A DNA stretch of 64,000 nucleotides from Dinoroseobacter sp013215265 (GTDB lineage Bacteria; Pseudomonadota; Alphaproteobacteria; Rhodobacterales; Rhodobacteraceae), in assembly GCA_963691755.1 (NCBI GenBank), contig OY829366.1, positions 1,364,001 to 1,428,000 of the forward strand. Reading direction: 5' to 3'. Positions 1 through 9,079 of this stretch are shown here, one piece after another; positions within the stretch are counted from its first letter, which is position 1, and each line of letters starts with the position of its first letter. The notes beneath the pieces were generated by a model. The model ran no database searches. It worked only from the letters and a program-made list of their open reading frames with translations, and was not told where the DNA came from. The position numbers and the translations under genes were made by a program.

Positions 1-2864
1 TCCAGCCGCTCGCCCTGATTGGCGAGGATCAGGCCCGGCGCGTCGAGGCTGTAGCGGCCGAACATGCAGCCCACGGCATAGCTCAGGAACTCGGCCATGG
101 TATCGGCACGGAGGCGGGTTTCGCGGTCGGCCTCAGCGCCCTTCACGCCATAGCGATAGGCGGGGTTGCAGGTGAGGGTAATCTCCTCGATCGGCACCTC
201 GGGGGTCAGCTCGTCTTGCAGACCATAGGCGTCGATGAAGATGCGGTTGTTCTCTTCCTCCAAGGCTTTCATCTCGTCCGTCATGGACTGCCAATGGTCG
301 CGGAGGGTGGTGTAGGTGTCGCCCAGCGTCGCGCCCCGGTGATCGGACGAGAGCAGCGGCAGCGTGGTGAAATCCCAGGAGGTTTCGTAGGCGTCCCAGT
401 CGGATTTCGCCAGCTCGACACACGATTGAGTGTTTTCAGTAACCTGAATCGGAGCCTGTTCGAGATTGGCCTGTTGTGCGAAGGGCACCTTACCCACAGG
501 ACCCTGATTGAAGTCCATGGTCGGCGCCAAGACTTTCAGAAACTCTGCGGCCACCTTAGAGTTGAAATAGCCCAAGAGTTCATAAATCGTTGGACCATCT
601 GAGAATAAAACTGGGCCCTTGGCGTCGAAAATCGAATTTTTCGTGTAGCGACCGTTGAAGCTACCACTGGTCAAAGAGGTCCATGTCATACCTTCTTTGA
701 AATATAGTTTCCGCGAAGGTAGGTGGTTTCCCATATTCGCCATAACTTCGAAGTTCTTGCTATCGAAAGCGATCACGAGATCCTTGTTTCCGAACCACTT
801 CCTAAATGCCCCCCCCTTGTCATGCGGGAACCATTTGAAGCCTGACTTTACAGCTTCTTCGTAGTCATTAGCATTGTCGCTGAAACGTGAAACTGAAACT
901 TCTGACCAGCTCCGCATAAAGCGGTCGTTGTCTCCAGATGCGAGGCCTTGGCGTGGCCTTGCAACTTCGTTTATCGATTTGAAGTTTCTAAAGGCTGCGC
1001 GCATTTGAGGGCTGACCCAGTAGGAAATTGGGTTGCCAGGTATCTTGATCAAATCGATTTGCGGCAGATCAAAGTTTCCGAAGTCTTTATCCAGAAACCG
1101 TTCTCGGATTTGTTCGGGTGTTCTAACCTGAACGTGACGCTCAAAAAGGCGTCTATAAATTGCCGAAGTGTTTTCGTCGGGTGGTGCGTTGCGTGCGACC
1201 ATTGCGACTGTCCCAAAGTCAGACCCAAAAACACCACGTCCCAAGTGTATGAGGGATCCGATAGATTGAGTCTCCACCAATCGCAAGCGTAGCAATTCAA
1301 ATGACGATAGAGACATCCATGACGGGAGGTTCAATACCCCCCAGAAGCCATTTTTCTCAAGAAGCTCGATTTCACGTTCCATAAAACATGTCATGAGATC
1401 GGATTTGCTTGCAGGGTATTCTTTTTTAACCCATGCGCTCATTTTGGCATTCATCCCTTTCCCGCCCATATAAGGCGGGTTGGCCACCACCACGTGATAC
1501 TTCGGCGATAGGGCCTCGGCCATGCGCAGCACGGCGATGACGCGCTCCTGCACCTCTTTCAGCAGCAGGTCGCCGCCGAAATCCCGTGCCTCGACCACCC
1601 GCAGCGTCTCTGCCGGGTCACGCAGTTTCGGCACGATCAGCGAGCCAAAGTTCTTGGCCTGCTCGAACTGGCCCAGCGTCTCGCGCAGCTCATCCGTGAA
1701 CAGATCCTTGCCTACCACGGCGGCTACGTCCTGCATCTCGGCATCCGTAAAGGCCACGTTCTGCAACACGCAGATGTCGGGCTTTGCTTCCATCCGCAAA
1801 AACCGCCGCCGCCCCAGCTTGCCCGCCGCCTTCATCGCCAGCGCAAAGGCCGCCAGTGCCCCCGCGCGGTCATCAATCTCCACGCCGGTCAGGTTGTGCG
1901 TCAGGATCAGCGCGGGGATCTCGGTCGCGTCATAGCCCTCTTCCTCGTAGATGGCGTAGAGCAGGTCAAAGGCATAGGTCAGCATGTGCCCCGAGCCTGC
2001 GGCGGGATCGCAGATGCGGATGTCTTCGGGCTTGGTGATGCGCAGGAAGTCCGTCTCGGGCTCTTCGGGCGCGATGTAATAGTCCATCTTGACCGCCAGC
2101 CCGCTCTGCGGATTGTTCAGCAGCCAGAGCCGCCCCAGCGAGTTCTCCACCAGATAGCGGACGATCCAGTGCGGGGTGAAGAGCTGCGTGGCGGCGGGGA
2201 TGTTCTCTGCCGTGATCTTCTGGTTCTTCTTGAGGCCTGCGAAGACCTGGTCCTTCTTCTCGGAGATGTAGAACTGGTAGAGCCAACCGATGATCTCGAC
2301 ATCTTGGCAGGCGTCCTCGGTCATGACCTTGCGCAGTTCGGCAAGGATGGACGTCTGCGACAGCAGATCCTCGGGCATCAGCAGTTCGGTGTAGTCGTCG
2401 ATCTGTTCGAACAGGAACGGCATGGGGCCGTGCCACTGGTTGCAGGTGTGGACGAGCAAGAGGCGATAGGCCTCGGCCTGCGGGTCATGCGACGGCGTGC
2501 GCCCGTCGAGGAGGGACCCGATGGTGGCGGGCGCTTTGTCAGGGATGTTGCCCGCCATCGCCTCTGACAGAAGCTCCGGCCGCGTGGCCCCGTCAGCGGG
2601 GGAAACGGTGCGGACCTGCGTGTAGCCGTTCGCATCCATGAAGCGCAGGGCGGTGAAGCGGTTGAACCATGTGTAGGCGACCTGTTCGATGACCTGCTGT
2701 TTGTCGGCCTTGTTGATGGCGTTTTCGAGGTCTTTGACGGCCTTCGGGGCCTCACGCCGCGCGGCGCTGCCCTCGGCCAGCACGACGTCAAGCTTTGAGG
2801 TGACCTGATCGATCAGCAGGTTGCGGGCGGCCTGAGCGAATTTCTTGAGCGCGTTGGTATCCAT
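1..2864 (-). CDS. pglX: BREX adenine-specific DNA methyltransferase PglX (3' end cut off by window)
   Basis: PglX is the N6-adenine methyltransferase of type 1 BREX; it marks host DNA and is needed for phage exclusion. My translation of the minus strand from ATG 2864 is one open frame of 954 codons running off the window edge. It begins MDTNALKKFAQAARNLL, as PglX proteins do. It carries the SAM-binding motif DPAAGSG near residue 286 and the amino-methylase motif NPPY at about residues 462-465. The start overlaps the brxC stop by one base (TAATG), so it is translationally coupled. The usual full length is about 1200 residues, so roughly a fifth is missing. pglZ and brxL would be expected further left. 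Confidence 0.93.
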   Translation of the reverse strand, partial: MDTNALKKFAQAARNLLIDQVTSKLDVVLAEGSAARREAPKAVKDLENAINKADKQQVIEQVAYTWFNRFTALRFMDANGYTQVRTVSPADGATRPELLSEAMAGNIPDKAPATIGSLLDGRTPSHDPQAEAYRLLLVHTCNQWHGPMPFLFEQIDDYTELLMPEDLLSQTSILAELRKVMTEDACQDVEIIGWLYQFYISEKKDQVFAGLKKNQKITAENIPAATQLFTPHWIVRYLVENSLGRLWLLNNPQSGLAVKMDYYIAPEEPETDFLRITKPEDIRICDPAAGSGHMLTYAFDLLYAIYEEEGYDATEIPALILTHNLTGVEIDDRAGALAAFALAMKAAGKLGRRRFLRMEAKPDICVLQNVAFTDAEMQDVAAVVGKDLFTDELRETLGQFEQAKNFGSLIVPKLRDPAETLRVVEARDFGGDLLLKEVQERVIAVLRMAEALSPKYHVVVANPPYMGGKGMNAKMSAWVKKEYPASKSDLMTCFMEREIELLEKNGFWGVLNLPSWMSLSSFELLRLRLVETQSIGSLIHLGRGVFGSDFGTVAMVARNAPPDENTSAIYRRLFERHVQVRTPEQIRERFLDKDFGNFDLPQIDLIKIPGNPISYWVSPQMRAAFRNFKSINEVARPRQGLASGDNDRFMRSWSEVSVSRFSDNANDYEEAVKSGFKWFPHDKGGAFRKWFGNKDLVIAFDSKNFEVMANMGNHLPSRKLYFKEGMTWTSLTSGSFNGRYTKNSIFDAKGPVLFSDGPTIYELLGYFNSKVAAEFLKVLAPTMDFNQGPVGKVPFAQQANLEQAPIQVTENTQSCVELAKSDWDAYETSWDFTTLPLLSSDHRGATLGDTYTTLRDHWQSMTDEMKALEEENNRIFIDAYGLQDELTPEVPIEEITLTCNPAYRYGVKGAEADRETRLRADTMAEFLSYAVGCMFGRYSLDAPGLILANQGERL

Positions 2865-5800
2865 TACACAATAACTTTCTTGCCCGCGCGGATTTCGGCC
2901 AGCAGGGTCTTTTTCATTTCTTCAAGGTATTGGTCGACGTCCGCTTCATCGGTCAGCAGCGTCTTGGGGGCTGTGACCTTCAGCTGCGAGGCGAGGACCG
3001 TTGTGGGGGGCTGCGGTGCGGGCGCTGGCCGGTCCGACATGCCGGGCTGTGGCTCGGGTGCAGGTGCCGGTCGCGCGAGGCGGTCGAGTTCGGTGACAAC
3101 GTCCGACAGCAGGTTGGTGCGCGCGCCATTTGCACGGTCGCGCAGCACGGGGATCAGCGTGACCGTGTCGAGACCTGCCTTGTGGCTCTCGATGCGCGCA
3201 GTGATGCGAGCCTGTTTGTCCGGGTCGAGCGCCTGGAAGTCCGGCATTTGTGCGATCTTGGCAGAGACGTCTTCGACCTCAGAGATGACGGCTTTGCGTT
3301 CCTCAAGCACCTTGAGTTCGACCTTGTTTTTCAGATCAAACAGGTCGGATTTGAGGTTCTGGATCGATGCCCCCTTAAAGCAGCTCGGATCCTCTAATGC
3401 AGCGCGCAGCTTCGCCCCAGCATCAGGATCGACATAATCGATGTTGGCAGATTGGTTGGCGAGCATATCGCGGGCATCGTCGTAGATACCTTTTTGTGCA
3501 CCGCCCATGAAGGACTTCACCTTGTCCAGGACATCTTCCTTCGCGTTCAGAAGGTCATCCTCGCGCTTGGGCGCGTCGGAAATATACCAGTTCGCTGGCT
3601 TGCCCTTCATGCCCCGCAGCAGTTCATGGAACGGCTCGAGCGCGGTCAGGAAAGGGTAGCGGTGTGACTGGCGAATAAGACCGTCTACCTCGGCTTCGAG
3701 CGTATCAATGCTTGTAGCCCATTCCGCACCTAAACCACGCGCGTCTGTTCCCGATGAGGGGTGCGCAAAGAGCTCCTGATAAAGTTCCTTCGCTCGACGA
3801 ATTTCTGCAGCGGAGAATTCTGTCTGAGGGGTCAATAGTATGTTCGGAAGCGCGTGACTGTTGTTCAACGCTTTGGCAAGGTCCAAGCCTTCCTTGATGG
3901 CGCTGTCGACGCGCGCTTCGATTTTGCCTTTGGCAACCAAGCTGCCCGCAAGGCATAGGACTGCGGTAACTGGCCAGCCGTAGGGTTTGGATGTGAACCG
4001 ATCAGCCAGATATTTGACGGAGACCTTCACCCCGTTGCGTGCCTGCGCGTTGATGAAGCTGAGGACGTCCTGTTCGGCTTCGTTGATACCCGTACCGTCA
4101 GAACCGAATAGCCCGCTTTCTGACTGTACCGCTTTGTTGATGTCGGCCTCGGTATAGCTGACGCCGCGCAGCATCGGGAGATTGGTGTAGACTTTGTCTA
4201 CCAGGGACTGGAACGCCTTGCTGATGCGCTCTTGAGCATCCTCTCCACCGATCTCCAATTCGTCACCCCTGACGAAAAGTCGGGCGCTTCCCATCAACTT
4301 GCGAAGCCGCATTTCAAGGTCTTTTGCGCGGCGGCCGTTTTGTTCGCCTTTTTCTGCGACGATACGGTCGCGGCCCGGCTGCGGAGAACCGCTCCGGGAC
4401 TGACGGATGAACTTGTCCGTTTGCTTAAACAGGATCAGGTCGCGGACGAAGTTGGCATCTGGTTTCATGGCAACCGCGAGCTCTTCCCGAGACATAGTTT
4501 TCATTCGAATGCCATCGGGGCTTTCAACCTCGTCGCTGAGGGGCGAAACGAGATTGATTGCCAGTTCGTACTCGCGACCAACTGCGTGATCATCAAGCTT
4601 CCGGGTAAAGGAATATTCGCTGTTCGTTGCGAGATGCTTGATCTTGCGATGACGCAGAATGGTATCGAATGCGAGGGTTTCGAGTTCTTTTGAGAGCTCA
4701 GAAGGGTCTATTTCGAGGGCTTTGATTTCCGCTTCGACATCCTTTTCCTCATTGGTGAGGAACTCATAGACCTCACCGTTCCGCTGGATATAGGTTTCCC
4801 TTTCCAGGCGGCTCAATGCTTCCTCGATCTTGCGGCGTTGGCTCGTCTGGTCCGCCTCAAACTCTGACAGCAGCAGAATTCCGATGTTTCGAACCGACGG
4901 TTTGAAGCCTTTGACGTATTTGACGAGGAACAAGGATTTCAAAACCCGAACTGCAAAAGGATCGTCCAGATTTTTTTCGGCAATCTGAATACTCTGTTGA
5001 ACCGAAGATTTCAGTGCGGTGCGGATCCCTTCGAACATGAGATCGAAAGTGGCCAGCCCTCCGACTTCTTTGTCTTTCAGCTTTTTCGAGACCTCTTGGA
5101 AAACGCCCAACATCGACCGCTCGCCGACAGAGCTGTGTTTGCCTTCAAATGCGTTGTGCTCCGACAAAGACGTGATCGCCATTTGGAAGAGGTCATACTG
5201 ATAGGGGGGGAAAGGATAACTTGAGATGAAGTGGCCGCGATCCCTGTAGTTTTTGAGCTTCATAGAGCCGTCAGCAAAATCGAACAGGGTCTTGAGGTTG
5301 TTTTCTTCGCGGTCATGAAGGTTGCCAAGCGTTACTTGCCCTTCCGACGTCTTGGCGAGGAGGCGACGCTGGATCACTTCGGCGACATCGGCCGAGTTCA
5401 GCGGCATGCGATTGCTGAAGCGGGCCTGGATTTTGGAGAAGTCATTCTCTTGCTGTTGCGTCATGTCGCCGATAACCGACGCCATATCTTGCTGCGCAGT
5501 TACTATGATCCAAGCCTGTCCTTTGCATTTGGTGTTAAGGCTCTCTGCGATGGTTTGCAGGTTGGTCATGAGCTTAACATTGTCCGCAATATACTGGCCG
5601 ACTTCGTCAACGAAGAAGTTGAGCCGGAAGCCCTTGGGCTGGTTATCGATCCAAGCTTTGACTGTTCCAGCAAAGTCCTCTATCGAGACGCGTGTGTCCT
5701 TCCGGTATTGGCTCAGGATGTCTTTTGCATCTGAAGGATCACCACCGGTTGCTTCTGCAAACGCTGTCGCAATGTTCTTGGCTTCGAGTAGCGCCTGTTC

Positions 5801-6382
5801 TCGACCGCGCTCCCAGTCTTTCCCGGCAGCGCTTCGAAAAGCTTCTTTGAATGCCTCGAATTGCCCACGCCCCTGCAAATCGCGTTCGAATTGCGCGATA
5901 TGAGGCTGTTTGCCATAGAACCCGCAGGCTTCGTCAAAGACCTTTTGGAAGACAGATAGCAGCGCATCTACATCCGTTTTCGAGATCACATCTGCCTTCT
6001 GGTCGATATTGAACAAGATCGATTTCGACGGGATTGAAACGGCCTTGTTGAGTGCGCCTGCCAGCATTGGCTCGCCTTTGAGCTTTTCAGCGAAGATCTC
6101 GTGAGCGGTTTTGCCGTCGACTTCACGATTTTCAAGCAGTAGAGCCAGCATCTTCAGCAAGTGCGACTTACCAGAGCCAAAGAAGCCAGAGATCCAGACG
6201 CCATTTGAAGTGTCATAATTGTTGTAGGCCTCGAGAAACTGTTCCAGCCGTTGGCCGATCTCCCCTGTGATGACGTACTCGTCGAGTTCGACGCGAAGGC
6301 TTGCCTCGTCGTCGGCCTTGATGACGCCGTCAATGGCGCGATCAACGGGTTTCTCAAAAATGTCTTTTAGCAGCTGGGCCAT
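2864..6382 (-). CDS. brxC: BREX P-loop ATPase BrxC
   Basis: BrxC (older name PglY) is the large AAA+-type ATPase of BREX and is needed for both methylation and exclusion. The 1172-residue product has a Walker A motif GFFGSGKS at residues 66-73 and a hydrophobic strand ending in DE (FFVDEVGQYI, around residue 257) that fits Walker B. Length and N-terminus (MAQLLKDIFEKPVDRAIDGV) match the family. There is a charged helical region and a Pro/Ala-rich linker (APAPEPQPG, around 1110) before a short C-terminal helical tail. It sits between brxB and pglX with almost no spacing, in one operon. Confidence 0.93.
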   Translation of the reverse strand: MAQLLKDIFEKPVDRAIDGVIKADDEASLRVELDEYVITGEIGQRLEQFLEAYNNYDTSNGVWISGFFGSGKSHLLKMLALLLENREVDGKTAHEIFAEKLKGEPMLAGALNKAVSIPSKSILFNIDQKADVISKTDVDALLSVFQKVFDEACGFYGKQPHIAQFERDLQGRGQFEAFKEAFRSAAGKDWERGREQALLEAKNIATAFAEATGGDPSDAKDILSQYRKDTRVSIEDFAGTVKAWIDNQPKGFRLNFFVDEVGQYIADNVKLMTNLQTIAESLNTKCKGQAWIIVTAQQDMASVIGDMTQQQENDFSKIQARFSNRMPLNSADVAEVIQRRLLAKTSEGQVTLGNLHDREENNLKTLFDFADGSMKLKNYRDRGHFISSYPFPPYQYDLFQMAITSLSEHNAFEGKHSSVGERSMLGVFQEVSKKLKDKEVGGLATFDLMFEGIRTALKSSVQQSIQIAEKNLDDPFAVRVLKSLFLVKYVKGFKPSVRNIGILLLSEFEADQTSQRRKIEEALSRLERETYIQRNGEVYEFLTNEEKDVEAEIKALEIDPSELSKELETLAFDTILRHRKIKHLATNSEYSFTRKLDDHAVGREYELAINLVSPLSDEVESPDGIRMKTMSREELAVAMKPDANFVRDLILFKQTDKFIRQSRSGSPQPGRDRIVAEKGEQNGRRAKDLEMRLRKLMGSARLFVRGDELEIGGEDAQERISKAFQSLVDKVYTNLPMLRGVSYTEADINKAVQSESGLFGSDGTGINEAEQDVLSFINAQARNGVKVSVKYLADRFTSKPYGWPVTAVLCLAGSLVAKGKIEARVDSAIKEGLDLAKALNNSHALPNILLTPQTEFSAAEIRRAKELYQELFAHPSSGTDARGLGAEWATSIDTLEAEVDGLIRQSHRYPFLTALEPFHELLRGMKGKPANWYISDAPKREDDLLNAKEDVLDKVKSFMGGAQKGIYDDARDMLANQSANIDYVDPDAGAKLRAALEDPSCFKGASIQNLKSDLFDLKNKVELKVLEERKAVISEVEDVSAKIAQMPDFQALDPDKQARITARIESHKAGLDTVTLIPVLRDRANGARTNLLSDVVTELDRLARPAPAPEPQPGMSDRPAPAPQPPTTVLASQLKVTAPKTLLTDEADVDQYLEEMKKTLLAEIRAGKKVIV

Positions 6383-6386
6383 GGGC

Positions 6387-6989
6387 TTAGACCTCGTAAT
6401 TCAGAATGTTGAAGGCGCGGTAATACTTGTCGTCATGAAGCTGGCCAAAGAGATCCAATGACGCGCCAGTCGCCAAAGCATGGGTGTAGCTTCCTGGGAA
6501 GAAGAGAACGGTTGGTGCTTCTTTCGCAGTGCTTTGTAGGTTGTTCAGCACGTTGTGAGATCGGATGTAAGGATAAACTTCACCGACGCCTGACAAGAAA
6601 ATGACGTCATGCGGGGTCGCTCGGATCGCCTGGCCAATATGCGGGATCAGATGAGCTTGTGGGTCCAAGACGCCCTGTAGAAGTTCCTTGATCTCACCCT
6701 TGCTACTGTCGGCCTCAATTTCAAGAACCTGCTCTAAGATCCCGCGCTCTGAAAGTATTTCGAGCGCGAGATCGTAGAGGTTCAGGTCCAACACTCGAGT
6801 GCCGGAGTGCTGAATTCGGGTCACTAGATCTTCACGATCCTCAACCATGGTGAGCCCTTCCTCGGCGGGAAAGGGATAGATGAAAAATGGCACTTCATTC
6901 CCTAGGCCTTGTTTGGTCAGGAAGCGTTCACTGGTGATCACGCGGTAGAGGTGCTCGGCTCGCTCTTTCCGGTTTAGTTCTCGTTTCAA
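6387..6989 (-). CDS. brxB: BREX protein BrxB (DUF1788)
   Basis: The 200-residue product matches the BrxB/DUF1788 family: EHLYRVITSERFL near the N-terminus, PFFIYPFPAEE in the middle and the PTVLFFPGSY segment near the C-terminus. BrxB is a core BREX subunit thought to be part of the complex with PglX and PglZ; its biochemical role is not settled. I chose the TTG start at 6989, two bases after the brxA stop, because GAGGGAG lies 7 bases upstream and BrxB proteins start close to this helix. The longer frame up to 7052 would overlap brxA by 62 bases with an odd N-terminus. Confidence 0.88.
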   Translation of the reverse strand: MKRELNRKERAEHLYRVITSERFLTKQGLGNEVPFFIYPFPAEEGLTMVEDREDLVTRIQHSGTRVLDLNLYDLALEILSERGILEQVLEIEADSSKGEIKELLQGVLDPQAHLIPHIGQAIRATPHDVIFLSGVGEVYPYIRSHNVLNNLQSTAKEAPTVLFFPGSYTHALATGASLDLFGQLHDDKYYRAFNILNYEV

Positions 6990-6990
6990 T

Positions 6991-7605
6991 TTAAGCTCCC
7001 TCAACCGGAACGCTGGGGAAAAAGGCCAGCTCGCCGGGGTTGTGGTCTTCAATCATGTGTTTCAAACGTGTGGAAATAATCGCGGTTTGAATGCGATCAT
7101 CTTCTGAAATGATCCCGGCTTCACGCATCATGCGAAACATGATTTGACGAAGTTTAAGGCGGGTCGACCGACTTAATCCGGCCAGTCCTTCATCCCATTC
7201 AGCTTTTGCCTCAAAAAGAATGTCAAAGCTTTCGAGCGGTAAATCGAGTTGGTAAGACAGGTATCGCTCTCTCACCACTTCCACCGCAAATTCACGAACG
7301 AACCGGTATGCGCGGCATGTGGCGATCCACAACAGCGCCTGCTGTTCGGAGCGGTCCGCCTCTTCCACAAGGTAAGCGCGTTCCTCATCCGTAAGAGTAC
7401 GCAGTCGGTTAGAAATTTCGCGCAACGATCGGCGGTTCGATGCTGATTTCGGTAGGCTGGTTGTGCCTTCCTCCATGGCTCTGAGAATTGTGTCTTCCCA
7501 CGCTTCACCGTCTTCATGCAAGCGCGCGACTTCCAGGCTTTCGTTCAGGAAGAGCCCGCCGGTGCTAAATGACATCTTGTAGTCTTGTCTCGCGAAAGCA
7601 CTCAT
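6991..7605 (-). CDS. brxA: BREX protein BrxA (DUF1819)
   Basis: The 204-residue protein belongs to the BrxA/DUF1819 family, a small DNA-binding-like BREX subunit. The family signature is visible at the N-terminus (SFSTGGLFLNESLEVARL) and in the helical C-terminal half (TRLKLRQIMFRMMREAGII). The ATG at 7605 overlaps the brxR stop in an ATGA arrangement and has a strong GAGAGGGG upstream. A second start ten codons in would give the more common family N-terminus, so the exact start is not certain. It is the first structural gene of the BREX operon. Confidence 0.88.
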   Translation of the reverse strand: MSAFARQDYKMSFSTGGLFLNESLEVARLHEDGEAWEDTILRAMEEGTTSLPKSASNRRSLREISNRLRTLTDEERAYLVEEADRSEQQALLWIATCRAYRFVREFAVEVVRERYLSYQLDLPLESFDILFEAKAEWDEGLAGLSRSTRLKLRQIMFRMMREAGIISEDDRIQTAIISTRLKHMIEDHNPGELAFFPSVPVEGA

Positions 7606-8474
7606 CGCCGTCCCCTCTCGAGAGCAGCGCGGACTTCTCCGTCATTGATCAAAACTATATGCTGATCCTGTGGGGCGCGGATACTAGGATCAACGTCAAG
7701 GCCAAGCCGCTTTAGATTGTAGAACAACAGGCACTTTCGCACTGAAAGTTCTGCCGCCCCGTCATTCATTGCATAGTCGAGCTCGACAATCCTGCGTTGG
7801 TTTTCAGACAGGCCAGGGTGCGGTGCGATTTTGAGCGTTATTGTTTGGTGCCAGTCTTCATCTGTACCGGCGTCGACATCTGATTGTTCCCCCAATGCGC
7901 TTTTCAGTATGCGTCCGAGAACAAAGTCTTTGAAGACTTGGTCTTTTGAGCATAGCGCTCTCGCATGCCAACGAAATCCGTCATGTGCGAGGGCATGAGG
8001 AATGATAACGCGATCTTCTGGATCGGGGGACGACATCGACTGATAGCTTATTTGCAGCTCTTTGCCCTGTTCACAGGCTAATAAGACGTTGCGAAGCGTT
8101 ATCGCGCTAAGGCCGCGCCCAGGCACAGTGGTTGCCAGAATGTCCGGCTGATAGACAATCCAGTCTGCAGTGGGGACTGAACCGCCCAGTGAGATCGACA
8201 GGAGATCATCAAGATACTCTGACGGATCAAGCGCAGTGTAGTGTTCTTCGAACTTCGGGCCCAGAACGTAGGTCTTGGCCGTTTTATCGTAGATGATGTG
8301 TTCGGGATGATCATTGATGTAGCTATTGAGGTCTTTCGAAGCTTGAGCCCGACTAAGGCCCATAACGTCCATCAGATCCGCAAGGCCGACACGTCCACGC
8401 CAAAAGACCCTGTGCTCAATGAATGCACGGCGATCCTGCTGCCATCGTGAAAGACTATTCGATTCGCTTGTCAT
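7602..8474 (-). CDS. brxR: BREX regulator BrxR (winged helix plus WYL domain)
   Basis: This 290-residue protein has an N-terminal winged-helix segment (about residues 25-70, GLADLMDVMGLSRAQASKDL) followed by a WYL-type ligand-binding domain (LQISYQSM..RVIIPHALAHDGFRWHARAL, about 145-190) and a C-terminal extension. Proteins of this design directly upstream of BREX genes are BrxR-type repressors, which bind inverted repeats in the locus promoter. It is the first gene of the operon, overlapping brxA by 4 bases. A TAAGT/ACTTA inverted repeat lies 5 bases upstream of its ATG. The effector sensed by the WYL domain is unknown. Confidence 0.85.
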   Translation of the reverse strand: MTSESNSLSRWQQDRRAFIEHRVFWRGRVGLADLMDVMGLSRAQASKDLNSYINDHPEHIIYDKTAKTYVLGPKFEEHYTALDPSEYLDDLLSISLGGSVPTADWIVYQPDILATTVPGRGLSAITLRNVLLACEQGKELQISYQSMSSPDPEDRVIIPHALAHDGFRWHARALCSKDQVFKDFVLGRILKSALGEQSDVDAGTDEDWHQTITLKIAPHPGLSENQRRIVELDYAMNDGAAELSVRKCLLFYNLKRLGLDVDPSIRAPQDQHIVLINDGEVRAALERGRR

Positions 8475-8478
8475 AGCT

Positions 8479-8496
8479 TAAGTCTAGTTCAACTTA
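8479..8496. promoter_or_regulatory. Inverted repeat at the brxR start, candidate BrxR operator
   Basis: TAAGT and ACTTA arms separated by 8 bases sit immediately upstream of the brxR ATG at 8474. The position suits autorepression by BrxR, as in other BREX loci. No binding data; the arms are only 5 bp, so chance is possible. Confidence 0.4.
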
Positions 8497-8836
8497 GAGG
8501 ATGGGTCTACATTTAAGAACCATATACTCAGCGGACTGTCTGCGATATCTTGTAATTCTGTCAGCGGGTTGTGGGACTGCTTTGGCTTTGTATCGCGCGC
8601 GGCCTGGGACGTATCGCATGGTTTCAGAGGAACCCGCGCTTAAGCGCGCGGGCAACATCTCCCAATAGACTGCACCGAGGCTCAACGGGCCCTTGGCCCG
8701 CTCACCCCGATCCAGACATCATCAATTTTGTTTGGTCCGCCCAACATCTCTGACCGTGGCGGTCAACCTTAGTCCATCCCCAAAATCAGCCACCAATTTC
8801 CCCTGTCTCGCGGACGAGCCATTCCTCGCGGGGCAT
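8497..8836. other. Gene-free stretch between brxR and the insertion sequence
   Basis: No supported gene. It should hold the brxR promoter. A GC-rich hairpin (7-bp arms CCCGCGC and GCGCGGG at 8633..8639 and 8646..8652) has no T-run, so I do not call it a terminator. At 8732..8748 it has TTGGTCCGCCCAACATC, which recurs at 11618..11634. Without the IS, that copy would lie about 320 bases upstream of ardC, matching the spacing of the second copy to the gene at 11905. This stretch therefore seems to be the upstream part of the ardC control region, cut off by the IS. Confidence 0.5.
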
Positions 8837-8848
8837 GTGTGGACACCC

Positions 8849-9079
8849 GTCGGTCAAGCATTTTTTCGAAGTCCGATTTCCGGTTCAGTGCGCTCATGTG
8901 TCCGGCCTTTTGTCGCGGTGGATGCCGCTGGCCCTGATGAAGTCCGCAGATCTTGGTCCCTATCAAATTTACGCACATGCAAATGCAGTCTCGCGAACGG
9001 GTTTTCCTGATCTCCGGCTGGCACCGGTTTTCATCATTCGACGTGCACGCTCTCCCGATCTCTGTGTTTCTGGCCTTGC
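8849..9079 (-). ncRNA. Candidate bridge RNA (seekRNA) region of the IS1111 element
   Basis: IS1111-group elements encode a structured guide RNA in the non-coding end downstream of the transposase; this 231-base stretch is in that place and contains no credible ORF. An 8-base string ATCAAATT (at about 8968) also occurs in the right flank of the insertion just outside the IS (about 10189), and CTCGCG occurs both here (about 8990) and in the left flank (about 8824). These short matches may be guide segments or chance. No fold was computed. Confidence 0.4.

Noticed and set aside
133..2791. Several short minus-strand frames in the pglX region that suggest a broken gene
   Set aside because: Codon-by-codon translation from ATG 2864 gives one open frame with all PglX motifs to the window edge. 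The short frames are shadows.
6990..7052. Longer BrxB start overlapping brxA by 62 bases
   Set aside because: The TTG at 6989 has a good ribosome site and matches the family start; the extra residues are the shadow of brxA.
8633..8652. Strong GC hairpin upstream of brxR as a terminator
   Set aside because: No T-run on either side and no gene clearly ending there.
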